Source: Trochalopteron elliotii (taxonomy: Eukaryota; Chordata; Aves; Passeriformes; Leiothrichidae). From it: a stretch of DNA of 64,000 nucleotides. The first letter of the stretch is position 1. The number at the start of each line of letters is the position of its first letter. The translations under genes were made by a program, and so were the position numbers. Positions 1 through 10,708 of this stretch are shown here, in pieces. Where the stretch lies: NCBI GenBank assembly GCA_024734555.1, contig JANPWX010000076.1, positions 5,951,217 through 6,015,216 of the forward strand, written 5' to 3'. Below the pieces are notes generated by a model. It had not been told where the DNA came from, ran no database searches, and saw nothing but the letters and a program-made list of their open reading frames with translations.

Positions 1-400
1 GGTCCCCGCCTCGCAGGGAGTGCGGGTGACGGCGCCTTCCCACACGAGTGCTACCGCGGGATGCTGCGCCCCGGGTGCGGCCACCTGCCGCTGGCAGCGC
101 CGGGGGCCGCCCCAGGCTGGGTGCAGCGTGCGGCTGCCGCTCTGGCGGCTTCTCCGCCGGTGCCTATCGCTGCTGAGCTTTTGATCTGAGCAAGTGACGA
201 TTTCTGAATCCCTCTTCTTGCAAAAGCCCGTGGCGGAAATAAATGTTCCGTCTCCTCGCTCAGCGGAGACGGTACTGTCACCGCGCTACGAAACTTGTGC
301 TGCTTTAACTTCAAGAGGCTTGCCCGGGACACCTGTGCGAGGACACCCGTGGCTGTCACTGCTTGCAGTATCCTTGGGGTCAGCCGTGTTCCCCAGTTCA
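1..400. promoter_or_regulatory. CpG island, probable promoter (truncated at window edge)
   Basis: About 36 CpG dinucleotides lie in the first 390 bases by hand count, against roughly one per hundred or more bases in the rest of the window. The first 180 bases are strongly GC-rich. In vertebrates such islands mark promoters, usually of broadly expressed or developmental genes. The island is cut by the left edge, so its full extent and transcription direction are unknown. No TATA box is visible. A short perfect inverted repeat (CCGTCTC / GAGACGG) lies at about 248-272. The long minus-strand open frame here is a by-product of GC-rich sequence lacking stop codons. Promoter function follows from established knowledge of CpG islands; direction is inference. 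Confidence 0.8.
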
Positions 401-661
401 TTAGCAATCCTCTGTTTTTATGGGTTTTGGTAATATTCGGGGAAAAGGCCCTACTCAAAATCCTTTTGGATGGCTGAGCAAAACATGCAATGCAGTCTGT
501 CAAGGAGTCGTGACAATGGATCATATTTATGTGAGAAAACGTGACCGATTACAGAGGAAGGAAGTTGAGCAGTACTGTATTGGGGATATAATACAAGGTA
601 TTGTTATGTCTGACCACAGGAAACACATCATAAACGAATCAGAATATTTAACTGATATGCT
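190..661 (+). other. Candidate first exon ending in a strong splice donor
   Basis: Directly downstream of the CpG island the sequence runs to a strong donor (GATATGCT|gtaagt, exon end 661). An open frame starting with ATG at 420, with a further in-frame ATG at 516, stays open through the donor and meets its stop only at 663-665, inside the would-be intron. The translated stretch (includes MDHIYVRKRD) matches no family I recognise. The start at 190 is arbitrary, because the transcription start cannot be placed. A weaker alternative donor (ATACAAG|gtattg) lies at 597/598. It could equally be a 5' untranslated exon or a non-coding RNA exon, or the real exon 1 may lie left of the window. Confidence 0.3.
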
Positions 662-1294
662 GTAAGTTACTGTCTTTGTTCCATGATAGTCCTGGAAATC
701 AAGCTAGCGGCTGCAGCATCTTGGCTAAAAAAGCAACTGCTCACTGAAAGCTGTTTGACAACATAAAGAATGCTCCTCTCTCAGCAGTAGGGGAACCCTC
801 AAATCTTACTTTAATAGAGGTTGTTGTAAGTAAAAAGGTGCCAAAAACACGGCAGTCTGATTAATAAGATACTTTGTGGATAGATTAATTTAGTAGATGA
901 CAATTACTATAGACAACAAGTAGTAGAAATATGCCTAATGTCATATATTATTCAGTAAAAAGATTTTTGTCCACTTAGAGGATCTTCCCATTATTTCTGT
1001 TTTACTCTGAAAATCCACTCTTACACCCAAAATTTTCTTCTTGGAGGGCATTTATTTGGTACATTTTGCTGCCTGGATTCTTACAGGTGTTTTCCTGTGG
1101 CCTAGATGGATATAAATTAGTGTTGCGACGAACACCAAAATATGTACTAGGAATCATTTTACTGCAGTGCCTGAAGTTGCCACACAAAATCTGCAAATTA
1201 TAGTTTTGGCCCTTTTTGTTTGAATTCATGATAGAAATCTTTAAAACCAGAAAAGTTCAAGTTGGAAACACAGCTGACAAGTTTAAACCTTAAC

Positions 1295-1342
1295 AAAAAA
1301 AAAAAAAGAAAAAAAAAAAAAGAAAAAAAAAAAAAAAGAAAA
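1295..1342. repeat. A-rich low-complexity tract, (A)n interrupted by G
   Basis: Three runs of 13 to 15 A are separated by single G bases and end in AAAAGG. The tract could be a microsatellite or an old poly(A) tail, but no processed copy is recognisable upstream. Its reverse complement gives a poly-Phe/Leu open frame that is an artefact. Confidence 0.9.
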
Positions 1343-1457
1343 GGTGGTAAATTTCCAAATGGAGTGGAGTCATGACACAGCAGCGCTGTAAACAAGGAAG
1401 ATTGCCAGCTGCGTTTAGATAATTGCCTGCATAGAAAGAGTGCCAGTTTTAATTTTT

Positions 1458-1474
1458 AATTGCAAATTGCAATT
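1458..1474. other. Perfect 17-bp palindrome of C/EBP-like half sites
   Basis: AATTGCAA-A-TTGCAATT has 8-bp arms around one central base. It contains two overlapping TTGCAA cores of the kind bound by C/EBP factors. Function is unproven, and short AT-rich palindromes arise by chance. Confidence 0.5.
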
Positions 1475-4144
1475 TTGGCAAATGTAATGCCAACATTACA
1501 TCTTTTATCTGAACAGATCTGTGTGAAAAAGCTTGAAACATTACTGTAGTATAAGACACCCAGTAATAATATTACCTTAAAGTATCTTGTCACTGATACA
1601 GTATTTAAGGTGCATTTGAAGTTCCATTGGATTTCAGTTTGACAACTATCCTTATTGGCAGTCTACAAATTATTTTAGTGTATTTGTATAATTCTGATTT
1701 AATTACAGTCAGATAATAGAATAAAATTTATGGTGTTCCAGGATCAGTGTTTTCCAGCCACCCAATCAAATATAGTTGCATCTTGGAAAACAGACTTTCT
1801 TACAGAAAAGAAAAAAAAACCCAAAACATAATAAAAAGCCACAACTATTTGGAAAAAGAAGTCTTATACAAGTAGCTTAGAGTTGCAAAGACATTACAAA
1901 GTACATGGAGGAGATGTCTGCTTCTACCACTCCTAAGCTATTCTTGACTGCAGTGGAGCCTGTTATAGCTCTGTACTATTTCTGTTACAGGAATGGGCTA
2001 TCTGGGGTGAGACCTTTTGAGTAGATCATTGGCCTCCTGAAACCTCACGCTGATAGGCAGGTTGAAGTAATGCAAGGGTGGTTACAGAGTTTTGGTTTGA
2101 AGTCTTTGATCTTGCAGTTTAGATTTGTGTGTTTGTTTTTTAAATAGGAACTAGGGAATTGAAGATTTGTTACAAATAAGAAATCATTCCTGCGGTGATA
2201 TTTTCATGTATCGCTCCCGTAGGGAAAAACACTTTAGAGCTGAGAAGTATGCCCAGTTAGCTCTTATTTTTTCTTCTTGCCCTTTCAAATAAGATAAAAA
2301 TAGGCCAGCCACCTAAGGAATGAGTGTTGTGACCTACATTCAGAAGTCAATTGGTTAGTTTATTTGTAAATACAAACCTGCCAGATTCTAGAAAAGACAG
2401 GTATTCTGCCAACTTCTGCAGCTAGGGGAAGAAGTTACTCTTGGGCAAAGGCCTTTGATTTCAGGAAAGCTGTGTTGGAGAGCACAGCCATAAATGACAT
2501 ATTTCTTGACTCCTTTTCTGTGCACCTCAGTAATTCTTTACATAGAAAGCCCTATTAAAATTTAAGATCTTTCCTGCAAGTTTTTGAAAATCTTCTTTTC
2601 AAGCAGCAGTTTTTCTGTTCTTAATCATTCAGGGGCACCAAAATATGAACACTTATGAAATCAGAAAAGAACATTCATACCGTTTGGGTGTAATGAGTCA
2701 GTAACTTAAACTCCTGCTAGTAAAATATTTATGCCACACCACATCACCTACACATGGAGCAATGTGCATATTTAACACATGTGCTTACATTGAAAGACCA
2801 TGATATTGTAACTTTTCAAAATCATTGTCTTGGGATGTCACAGGATTTCTTTTTGTTATTGCTGTTGCAGTTTATTATGGCTCGTCTGGTGCGATAAAAA
2901 TGTGCAGCCATTGCTTTAGAATGATCAAAGGGGAATTCCAGATTTGTTGCAAATTTAACTCTGGGTTTCATTTTCAGTTGTCATAAGGACTTTGTATTAT
3001 TTTTGTTCTTAATTGACATTCTGAAAATGAGATGGCATGAGATGTTCAGAAAAAAAACCCCACCTGCTCTTTGATACTGTTTATACTGGTAGGATATATA
3101 ATTAGTTGCATAAGTTTCCTAATTTAACATGCTGGATTTATTTCAGGAATAATAAAGTTTCTGTTTCTTACTGACTTCTTTGTAATGCATTCCATGCAGA
3201 AGTCTTTGATGTTTGTTGTGGGGATGTCCTTCTCTTTACAAAGCTAACACCTTTTGCTCTGCAAGCCTCTGAATTCCAAGTCACACATCTGGTGTGTGCA
3301 CAAGGGCAGTAGCACTTTGCATCGCCTGTGTTGATAGGTTTTCATGGACATCCTCCATTTGCCACTGCAGGAGATAAGATACAGTGTTGGTTGAATTGCA
3401 AGAGCCTGGATGATATTATTCTTATCTTTTGGGTTATTGATGGAAAAAGACTGAAAAATTATTTCTGGAAAAAATGTAATGCCATCAAAGATTTAAGTAG
3501 CTATTTTAGCCTTCCAGGTCTGCTGGAGAGGATATAGTCCAGTAATGATCAGGGCAGTTATTGAACAGCAGGTCTTTGCATGTGAGCTAACAGAGCTGCA
3601 TCACACCGTGCCCTTCATGTAATAATGGAGGTTCCATATTCCGATTAGAAAACCAATCATGTGCAACAGCCAAAGGGCTTGCTTTTTCTCATACTATTGA
3701 AAGTAGGAGAAATTATTTTATTGCTTATTTTTCTTCCATCTTGTGGCACCTAATCAACTAGTTCCAGCTCTATGGGTAACTCTACAGCTTTCATCCTTTC
3801 AGGTACCATTTCAGAGTCAGGATCTGGTACTGTTAAGGTTACGATATACTTCTATATGTTTGTAAAAACAAATAATGACATGATGTTTACAACTACCAAA
3901 TAATAATGTTGACAACATAAATATGTAGCAAATCAAGTCTTATTAGGTACTGAGGAGACAAAAATTTAAAACTCTAACTGTAGTACACGAACCTTAGCAG
4001 GAATTTTCTTTCAGGGACAATGAATAAAAGTGGGTATTTAGATGCCCTTCAGTATAAATTTGCAGTGATTTGCTGCATTTGAAGCAGTCTGTGATTCTAT
4101 ACATGTGCATATTTCTCACCTACACATTGTTTTGAAGGAATCTT

Positions 4145-5065
4145 ATGAAGTTACCCAGTCCAGCTGGGAGATACACTCTTCCCAGTCATGTGAGATGGCT
4201 TTGTCTAGACGGGTCTTAAATTTTGTTAGATGAAGGTCCCACAACCTTGCTGAACAACCTGCAGGTCTGCAACACCTGCCTGTTGAAAAAAGAGGGGGTT
4301 TGACAAGGGGAGGGAAGAATGGGAGAGACACTCTGAACCTCCCAAGTGGCATTTATGGTCATTGTCCCTTTATGTATTTTCTGTCACTGCTGAGAAGATT
4401 TTGGCTTCTTTATCATTGTGATTTACCTTCAAGTAGATGTAGGCTGCTACTAGGTCACTTGTTAGATCCCGCTTCTGTCAGACCAAACATGCTCAGATCC
4501 ATCAACTGCTCCAAGACAAAAGCTCAAGGCTCCTGAGTTGCTCTCCAGCATCTCTTCTGTATCCTTCACATCTTTGTTCAGCTGCGAAGGATCACAACTG
4601 GGTGAATATGAGGCCATGCTGAGTAGAGAAGGAAATGTTTTCAGCCTGCCAGTCCCAGTCTTCTAATGTAGTTGCTTGCTGCTTGCCTTATTTCTGATGT
4701 AAGCATGCTGTTGGCTTGCTCAACCTGCTGTGTCCACAGAAATGCCCTTTTTGCTGGGCCTGCCACCCAAACAGTGGGTTCTCAGCCTGAATGGATATGT
4801 GGAATTATATGTCTGCACCAGGTGCAGACATCTGCTTTTCTCTTAGCGGCGCTCATAGATGTTTATGGTCACGTCAGGTATTTTCTGTCACTGTGTACTG
4901 ACCAGAGCAACAATGTAACAATCTTTAAACACACTTGTCCTCTTGCTTTGTGATTGGCAGAAGAGATTAAATGCTCAGCCATGCTTCATCCCTCCTCTTT
5001 CCTGGTGTTGTTCATGGACAGCAGACCTCTCCTGGAACCCTGTCATGGGCATTAAGTAACATCTA
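4145..5065 (-). mobile_element. Old CR1 LINE fragment, minus strand
   Basis: Read on the plus strand, this is the antisense of a CR1 3' region. Diagnostic stretches occur in the expected order: a gtcttaaa..tgaaggtcccacaacc block, then gaagattttggcttcttta, then aggctgctactaggtcac, then the ctcagatcc/caactgctcc block, then atgctgttggcttgctcaacctg, and finally a catggacagcagacct block near 5015. CR1 is a non-LTR retrotransposon (RNA-binding ORF1; endonuclease and reverse transcriptase ORF2) that is usually 5'-truncated on insertion. Divergence and small gaps suggest an old copy, from memory of the family rather than a measured distance. The open frames at 4143-4352, 4300-4536 and 4672-4953 lie in this repeat and are not genes. 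A perfect 11-bp-arm palindrome sits at 4809-4831. The 5' boundary is approximate. Confidence 0.72.
4809..4831. repeat. Perfect 23-bp palindrome inside CR1 remnant
   Basis: ATGTCTGCACC and GGTGCAGACAT are exact reverse complements around one A. It probably arose by chance mutation or local templated repair in the CR1 copy. Confidence 0.85.
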
Positions 5066-5074
5066 GCTTCTATT

Positions 5075-5222
5075 TTTTTCACTTGTTTTTTGTTTGGTTT
5101 ATTTTTGGTTGGTTCTTTTTTGAGGGGCAGGGGTGTTTATTTTTTGTTGTTGTTGGTTTTTTTGCTTTTGTTTGGGTTTTGTTTGTTTGTTTGTGTTGGT
5201 GTGGTTTTTTTGGTGCTTTTTT
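5075..5222. repeat. T/G-rich low-complexity tract
   Basis: A run of TTTTTG/TTGG-type units (ttggttggttc, ttgttgttgttgg, tttgtttgtttg) directly follows the old CR1. On the minus strand it is A/C-rich and yields a Lys/Thr/Asn-rich spurious open frame (5137-5370). Confidence 0.85.
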
Positions 5223-8200
5223 TGAGAGTTATTGTCCACCTCAGGGTTTTCAGTAGATAAGTATCAGGAGTATTTATGCTTATCTTAGCAAAATACTGAT
5301 TCACATTTACTTTTTTGAGGCTTGGTCTACTAATTTTTCTCATTTGTACTGGCCTTACTTTCTGACTCAAGTGTAGTGATCCAGGGGAAGTGACTAATTT
5401 TCCATAAAAATCAAAATTGATCCACAGCTTTCTATAAAGAAGACTGCAAAAGGCTTTCTTTGAGAAAGAGTCACCAAGACCTGGATATGGGAAAGTTCAT
5501 GCATGTGGACTTTCTTCTATTTGTCATAAGGCTTATTTCTTAAATCAGATTAGGAATTGTGTTTAGAAAGGTGGATAGTAGGTTAATATTTGAGTTTCAA
5601 ATAAATGTACAACCTTTGCAAGCAGAATCTTCCTCATCTTAAAGCAAGACATGAGTTAAGAGTTTTCTTTATAATTATCTTTTTGCTGTAATTTCTTCTC
5701 CTTTCACAAAAACCGTGCAATGAGCATTATATGTGGGGGTGAGACACCTATCTCAGATCTATTTTTCTTGGTGTGTCAGTCTGTGGTGAGGCATTTCTTG
5801 TCTTTTTTATTGAGTGTCTTGTATGATGTGTGGATTCTTGGGAAGTTTTCCATGGTCTCATATGATGAAAGAACATGCCCAAAATGACAGATTTATTCTG
5901 AGGGATGGCATATGAATTTCTAGTATGACATTAAATATGTGTTCTCAAAGGAGAAGTGGTTTTAGTGAATTAAACAAAAGAATATATAAAGATTTTAATT
6001 GCCTGTGAGAGTGTATTTGTGTGACAGATTTACAAAGCAGGCCCTGAACAATAACTTAATGATCTAGAGACCTTTCTTTCCTGGACACTTTTTAAAAATT
6101 TTGTGTTGTTTAACTTTTTAAATCAGAAATAGGTCATGATACCTATTCAGACTTGATGCTCTTTCCATGCTCCAAGTCTGACTATACATTTAATAGCTAT
6201 TCACCCTGTTTTACTGCTGATTATAGCATAATTAAGTTTTCTGAATTGGATAAAAGTACAATTTAACTAATATTTTGCAATAATTTCAAATAATATGTAG
6301 CATTAAATGAAATACCAATGTTCATTCAATTAATAATAGTGATTTTCCTATTCATGAGAATAAGCATAATTAATATACTTAAAAATACTCATAAAAATGC
6401 AGTCAAATTTTTCATAATTGTTTCAGTGAAAAGGATAAGGACATGGTTTATTACTTTATTAACCTTCTTTTTATGGAGAAAATAGAAGGAAAACCTTTTA
6501 TTCCTAGACAATGTAAACTGCTGGCAATGCAAATAAATCTCACTGTGGTAAGGTAGTTATTTCTTACTAATTCAAAGGTAAAACTTAATTGCCAAGTGTT
6601 TAACATTCTTATATGGTTCATATTTTCATTAACATAAGTGGTGAAAATTAATGAAATTTGCAACTGATTTTAATTGAAGCAAAACTAAGTCTTCTGCTCT
6701 CAGGTAGAAAAGATGGAGTAGAAAGCATGAATAATACTATCTGTCAAAAAAATCTTTAACATGTATACACAGTAGACATAATTTACTATGGTACTAATGA
6801 GGCAGATGTTTATTTCACAATAAATGTTGCTTTTTCCCATTAACATTAACATCTGAACCATTTCTCAAACCATTAACACAATACAGCATGCATTCTTGGT
6901 TTTTTAAATTAATGCTGGTGCATTGAGAGTCACTTGTAAATGTGTTATATAAGATATACTGGGTTTGGGGGAACTTGAAATTTTTTTGTCTTCTTGTTTT
7001 ATTGGCAAGATTTTTTTATTTCTTTTTGTAAGTTGGTTTTGCAGTTTTCCTGTAAGAGAGCAGATGTAGATTACCCAAGGGATTGCTATCACAGGTCAGT
7101 TAAGGTAGAAAATTCTTGAACTGTACAGTTTATCAATTGCAAAATAATTTTAAGGAGTTGCCCTTTCATGTGCAAACTCCCCCTTCCTTTAGAGATATTA
7201 ATTAAAAATTCAAAGGCTGTCTTATAGGTCAGCTGCACCTAATCAAGAAATATTTTCAATTTTCTGTTGAGCATTAGATTTATCTTGTGATAGCTATCTG
7301 AGTTGCAGTGTAATTGCGTTACAGGAAGCTCAGCAAAACGTTCATCATTTGGGGCACTGAAGTGTAGTCTCAGTGTCTTCTGCTTGAAAGCCTATGTGAT
7401 TATTTCTTAATATATACAGTCTGGTCCAGTGATTCAGAGGTGGACACTGTCCTCCCAGCCAGACATATCTGAAATTTTCTGTTTGGACTTCATCCAAGAA
7501 AATCTTCAAACATGAATGTGAGTGTTTTCCTTAACAGAGATGGACATAAATATATCTCTAAACATTTTCTTGAAGAGTGAATAATTTTCAAAGGCATGAA
7601 GTACCTGCAGCTTCCTTTCATTATTCTATTGTGCATTCAATGGGTAATTCACTTTTTTCTCCCCACTTGTACGGAAAGAAGTTTAACAAATGAATCATGC
7701 TCTTAAACTGATTAGAAATAATGAAGAAAGGAAGTTCAGTACCTGCCCACGTCTTGATTTAAGCAATATATTCCTGTTTGTCTTGGCGTCCTTCTTGCTT
7801 TGAGACTCCATAGTTTGACCAAGCAAACATATTAATGCCTTTTGAGATTTCTGTAGAGTTTTAGTTCTTTTATTGTAGTCATACCTGATACCACATGGAA
7901 AGAACAGACGGTGCCAGGAGTCAAATATGACCAAACCAAGAGAATAAAAACTTTATGCTTTGAGAAGGAAAAAAGCTACCATTCAGATTCCTTCTATTTC
8001 ACTTGTGTCATAGATTAGAACACTTGCACACACTCTTGAGGTCATTCAGTCAGAAATAGCAACTAACTTCTCCTAGGGCATTAAATTTAATTGCTTTATG
8101 TGGCCTAAGCTCATCCATAACCATGGTATCTGAGAACTACCCATTAGAAGTAAATGCACAAATCTTTCCCTTCGAAGCTCTAATGACAGGAGTGCACTTG

Positions 8201-8430
8201 AAAGTTACTGCTGGGCCTTTCTGAATATGGGTAAGAGTCTTGCCACATTTGAGAGGGTCTTTTGTGGGAAAATTAAGATGAAATATTGTTTTGGATGCAT
8301 TTCTGTAGGTAGTGGGGATGGAGGGCCACTGATCCTTGGCAGTGAGTTTGAAAATGTAGGCCACTCTGTCTGTGAGAAAAGTCACTGTAAGTGCGTCTGA
8401 AACTGCCCTGTCACAGGAGGGTGATAACTA
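5223..8430. other. AT-rich non-coding stretch, no gene seen
   Basis: No recognisable repeat, RNA gene or exon with paired splice sites. Many short AT runs occur around 6220-6420. Open frames of 60-80 codons at 6451-6663, 6904-7092, 7695-7934 and 8137-8385 (minus) have no domain features. Confidence 0.6.
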
Positions 8431-8457
8431 CATCATCATCATCATCATCATCATCAT
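8431..8457. repeat. (CAT)9 trinucleotide microsatellite
   Basis: Nine exact CAT units are followed by CAG. On the minus strand it reads as nine ATG codons, producing a spurious open frame beginning with poly-Met. It is likely polymorphic in length. Confidence 0.97.
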
Positions 8458-8812
8458 CAGACAGGTGATGGTTCGGTTGAAGCTGGCTTGATGGGGCTGA
8501 TGTGATATCCACACTACTGCCTGACTGGTAAGCAGGTGATGTCCTCTTCCATCAAGTAGCCCAGCACTGGAGAAAAGGAATTGCCATGTTTCCAGAAAAA
8601 TCACACAGTGATTGAAAAACTCTTTTACATCCAAGAAAATTATGCTGACTGATGTCAGAAGGAGCCTCAATTCATTAGGAGGAAAGAAGTCTCTTTCTGT
8701 TTACATCTCTCTGCAGTTGATATTTATCAGTAGAGTCAGGTTTATTCACATGTACCAGAAGAATCATTGCCACAGGAAGGAGCACAGTCTTGCTCTTTGC
8801 ATCTCTGTGCAG

Positions 8813-8869
8813 AAGGATCTGTATACATGGCAGGAAATGTAAAGCCATGTGCGAACGAGCTACTTGCAG
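8813..8869 (+). CDS. Candidate internal exon (weak)
   Basis: A pyrimidine-rich acceptor (tctttgcatctctgtgcag) precedes a 57-base block ending in a good donor (CTTGCAG|gtatct). Two of the three frames are open; one reads GSVYMAGNVKPCANELLAG and the other includes RICIHGRKCKAMC. No neighbour with a matching phase was identified, and the protein is unrecognised. Splice-site pairs of this quality are expected by chance in 64 kb. Confidence 0.12.
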
Positions 8870-8983
8870 GTATCTGTGCAACAGGGAGGGAGGAAGGAAG
8901 AGCCTGTGCTGGCAATGGGATGGTTTTTCTTAGACCTGTCCTTCAGATTCTTCTGAATGTAGTTCTGAGAATTTAGAAGCATC

Positions 8984-9304
8984 AAATCACAGAATAATTT
9001 AGGTTGGGAAAGGCGTTTAAGATCATAGAGTCCAACCGTAAATCTAACACTGCCAAATCCACCACAAAACCATGTCCCTGGGTTCCATATCTACCACAGG
9101 CCTTTTAAATGCCTCTAGGGATGGGAAGTGAATAACTTCCTTGAGCAGCCTGTTCCAATGCTTGACAATCCTTTCTGTGAAGAAATTTTTCGTGATATCC
9201 AATCTAAACCTCCCCTGGCACATTTTGAGGCTGCTTCCTCTTGTCCTATTGCTTGTTCCTTGGAAGAAGAGACCAACCCCCACCTCACTTCAACCTGCCT
9301 TTCT
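8984..9304 (-). mobile_element. CR1 LINE 3' end, minus strand
   Basis: It starts with the antisense CR1 3' terminus (aatcacagaataatttaggttgg) and continues through gatcatagagtccaacc, ccaccacaaaaccatgtccc, ctctagggatggg, cagcctgttccaatgcttg, gtgaagaaatttttc and ccaatctaaacctcccctgg. It ends after ccacctcacttcaacctgcc, about 320 bases from the 3' end. This is the typical short, 5'-truncated avian CR1 and resembles the F/H-type subfamilies from memory. The overlapping open frames (9044-9283 minus, 9128-9349 and 9141-9578 plus) derive from it. Confidence 0.95.
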
Positions 9305-10574
9305 CATGCCTTTGGCCACACTTACCTTTTTTTCACTAAAAAATGTTAATAAAATGTTGCTTCTTCAAGGAGGTTCCATTACATTTATTCAGCTTCTAGC
9401 TGATGAATCTGTGCATGTTTCTCTCTTTGATATGTCCCAACCACATATGCAGACTGAAGATGAAGCACAATTTAGAAAAAAGATGAGCAGCTTTGCTAAT
9501 GTCTGGGAGTGTTGTGTTTATAATACAAATTTTTATATAATACAATTTGCTCAAGCAGATATATTTCTTTCCCCTTAAGCTTGGAAAATAGAGATTTCAT
9601 TTAGTGGTTGGAGATAGTGTCTGGAAGGGAATTTTCCTTCCTGAAAGGTCACACTGACACTGCTGACTAAACTCATGGTTTGTCTTTGCAAATAATTTGT
9701 TTGCTGGGTGGAATATTGGAGTTGAGAGGTTATTGTTGGCTACCATGAAATGGTCCTCAATTACAAATACTCTTTGGAAGGAATTTTGACTTTCATCCTG
9801 AAAATGCTTGTAGACATATTTTTTAGTGGTGTTATTAATAGATTTACAGAGTAATTACTAGAAACCATCAAACTGAACATTGATAAAAGCTCTATCTTTC
9901 CTTCAGGAATGATGGCAAAAAACCCATCTGAATAAGAGAGAGTTTATAAAGCTTCTTAAATTTTACTTGAGAAATTTTTCTACGGAGAGAGGAAGGCCTA
10001 ATCTGAAATCTTTAATGCCCCCACATTGTATGTGGGCACTCTGCATGAGATTTTGCTGTTTGGAGATATTACATGAGGAGAGTTATGGTGAGAGCATTTG
10101 TGGTGTTGCGGAGGCAGAAATTATCTAGGTAGGAACACAATCATGGAGGGAAAGGAGAATTTATGAATGTCTACTGGACTGTAACAGTACTTGACTGATA
10201 CCATATATTACTTTCAGGATAGAAAAGTGTTTGTATTCTATTAATAATAAGTTTTTAATAGTTTTCCCCCCTTTTACCTGTTTTTTGTAGAAAGAAAGCT
10301 GAAGTGATAGTATGAATCAATTTACTGGATTTATATGTAAATAAAATACAGTATTGACATTTACATTTTTCTTCCATCGAGGTCTTAACCTGTATGCAGA
10401 TCTGAGGAAATACCACAACGTGAAAGTTTTGTTCACTACTTGATTGTGTTTCTGATTGCTTTTCCTTTGGTAAATATCTGGTAAATCTTGCTGAAGCTGA
10501 GCCTTCAGCTAGTTTATTCCCATTTGGGTCCACCATTTGCTGGAGCTTAGGTCACATTTTAGCTGCTCTTACAG
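9305..10574. other. Non-coding stretch, no gene seen
   Basis: Unique-looking AT-rich sequence between a CR1 and a weak exon candidate. The 93-codon minus-strand open frame at 10255-10536 has no recognisable features. Confidence 0.55.
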
Positions 10575-10708
10575 GTCATTTCATGGGAAGGGCTGCAGCT
10601 GGACATCAAGATGCAGTCCAGTCTTTGACCTCCAGCATAGCTACATCTACACTTGGAGAAAAACCTGGGGAGATGCATCTGAAATACCCCCTGGAATTCA
10701 GAAACTTG
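10575..10708 (+). CDS. Candidate internal exon (weak)
   Basis: A moderate acceptor (agctgctcttacag) and a good donor (AACTTG|gtgaga) bound 134 bases that are open in the frame containing MGRAAAGHQDAVQSL and ending GEMHLKYPLEFRNL. The residue composition is protein-like, but I recognise no family. The same frame continues past the donor to about 10798, so splicing is not required to keep it open. A chance open frame is quite possible. Confidence 0.18.

Larger units (their letters stand above)
665..4144. other. AT-rich non-coding stretch, no gene seen
   Basis: I see no convincing exon, RNA gene or recognisable transposon here. It contains an A-rich tract at 1295-1342 and a perfect 17-bp palindrome at 1458-1474. 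A TCF/LEF-like ATCAAAGG occurs at about 2923-2931. The 60-75 codon open frames in it show no domain or splice context and look like chance. Confidence 0.6.

Noticed and set aside
51..524. 157-codon minus-strand open frame, the longest in the window
   Set aside because: It lies across the CpG island, where stop codons are rare. It has no recognisable domain, and its sequence is Ala/Arg/Pro-rich noise typical of GC-rich promoters.
1198..1395. Minus-strand open frame with a Phe/Leu-rich segment resembling a membrane span
   Set aside because: The hydrophobic run is the reverse complement of the A-rich tract at 1295-1342.
8428..8670. Minus-strand open frame starting with nine methionines
   Set aside because: Product of the (CAT)9 microsatellite.
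9128..9578. Plus-strand open frames of 73 and 145 codons
   Set aside because: Their first part is the antisense of the CR1 copy at 8984-9304, the start has no gene context, and no domain is visible.
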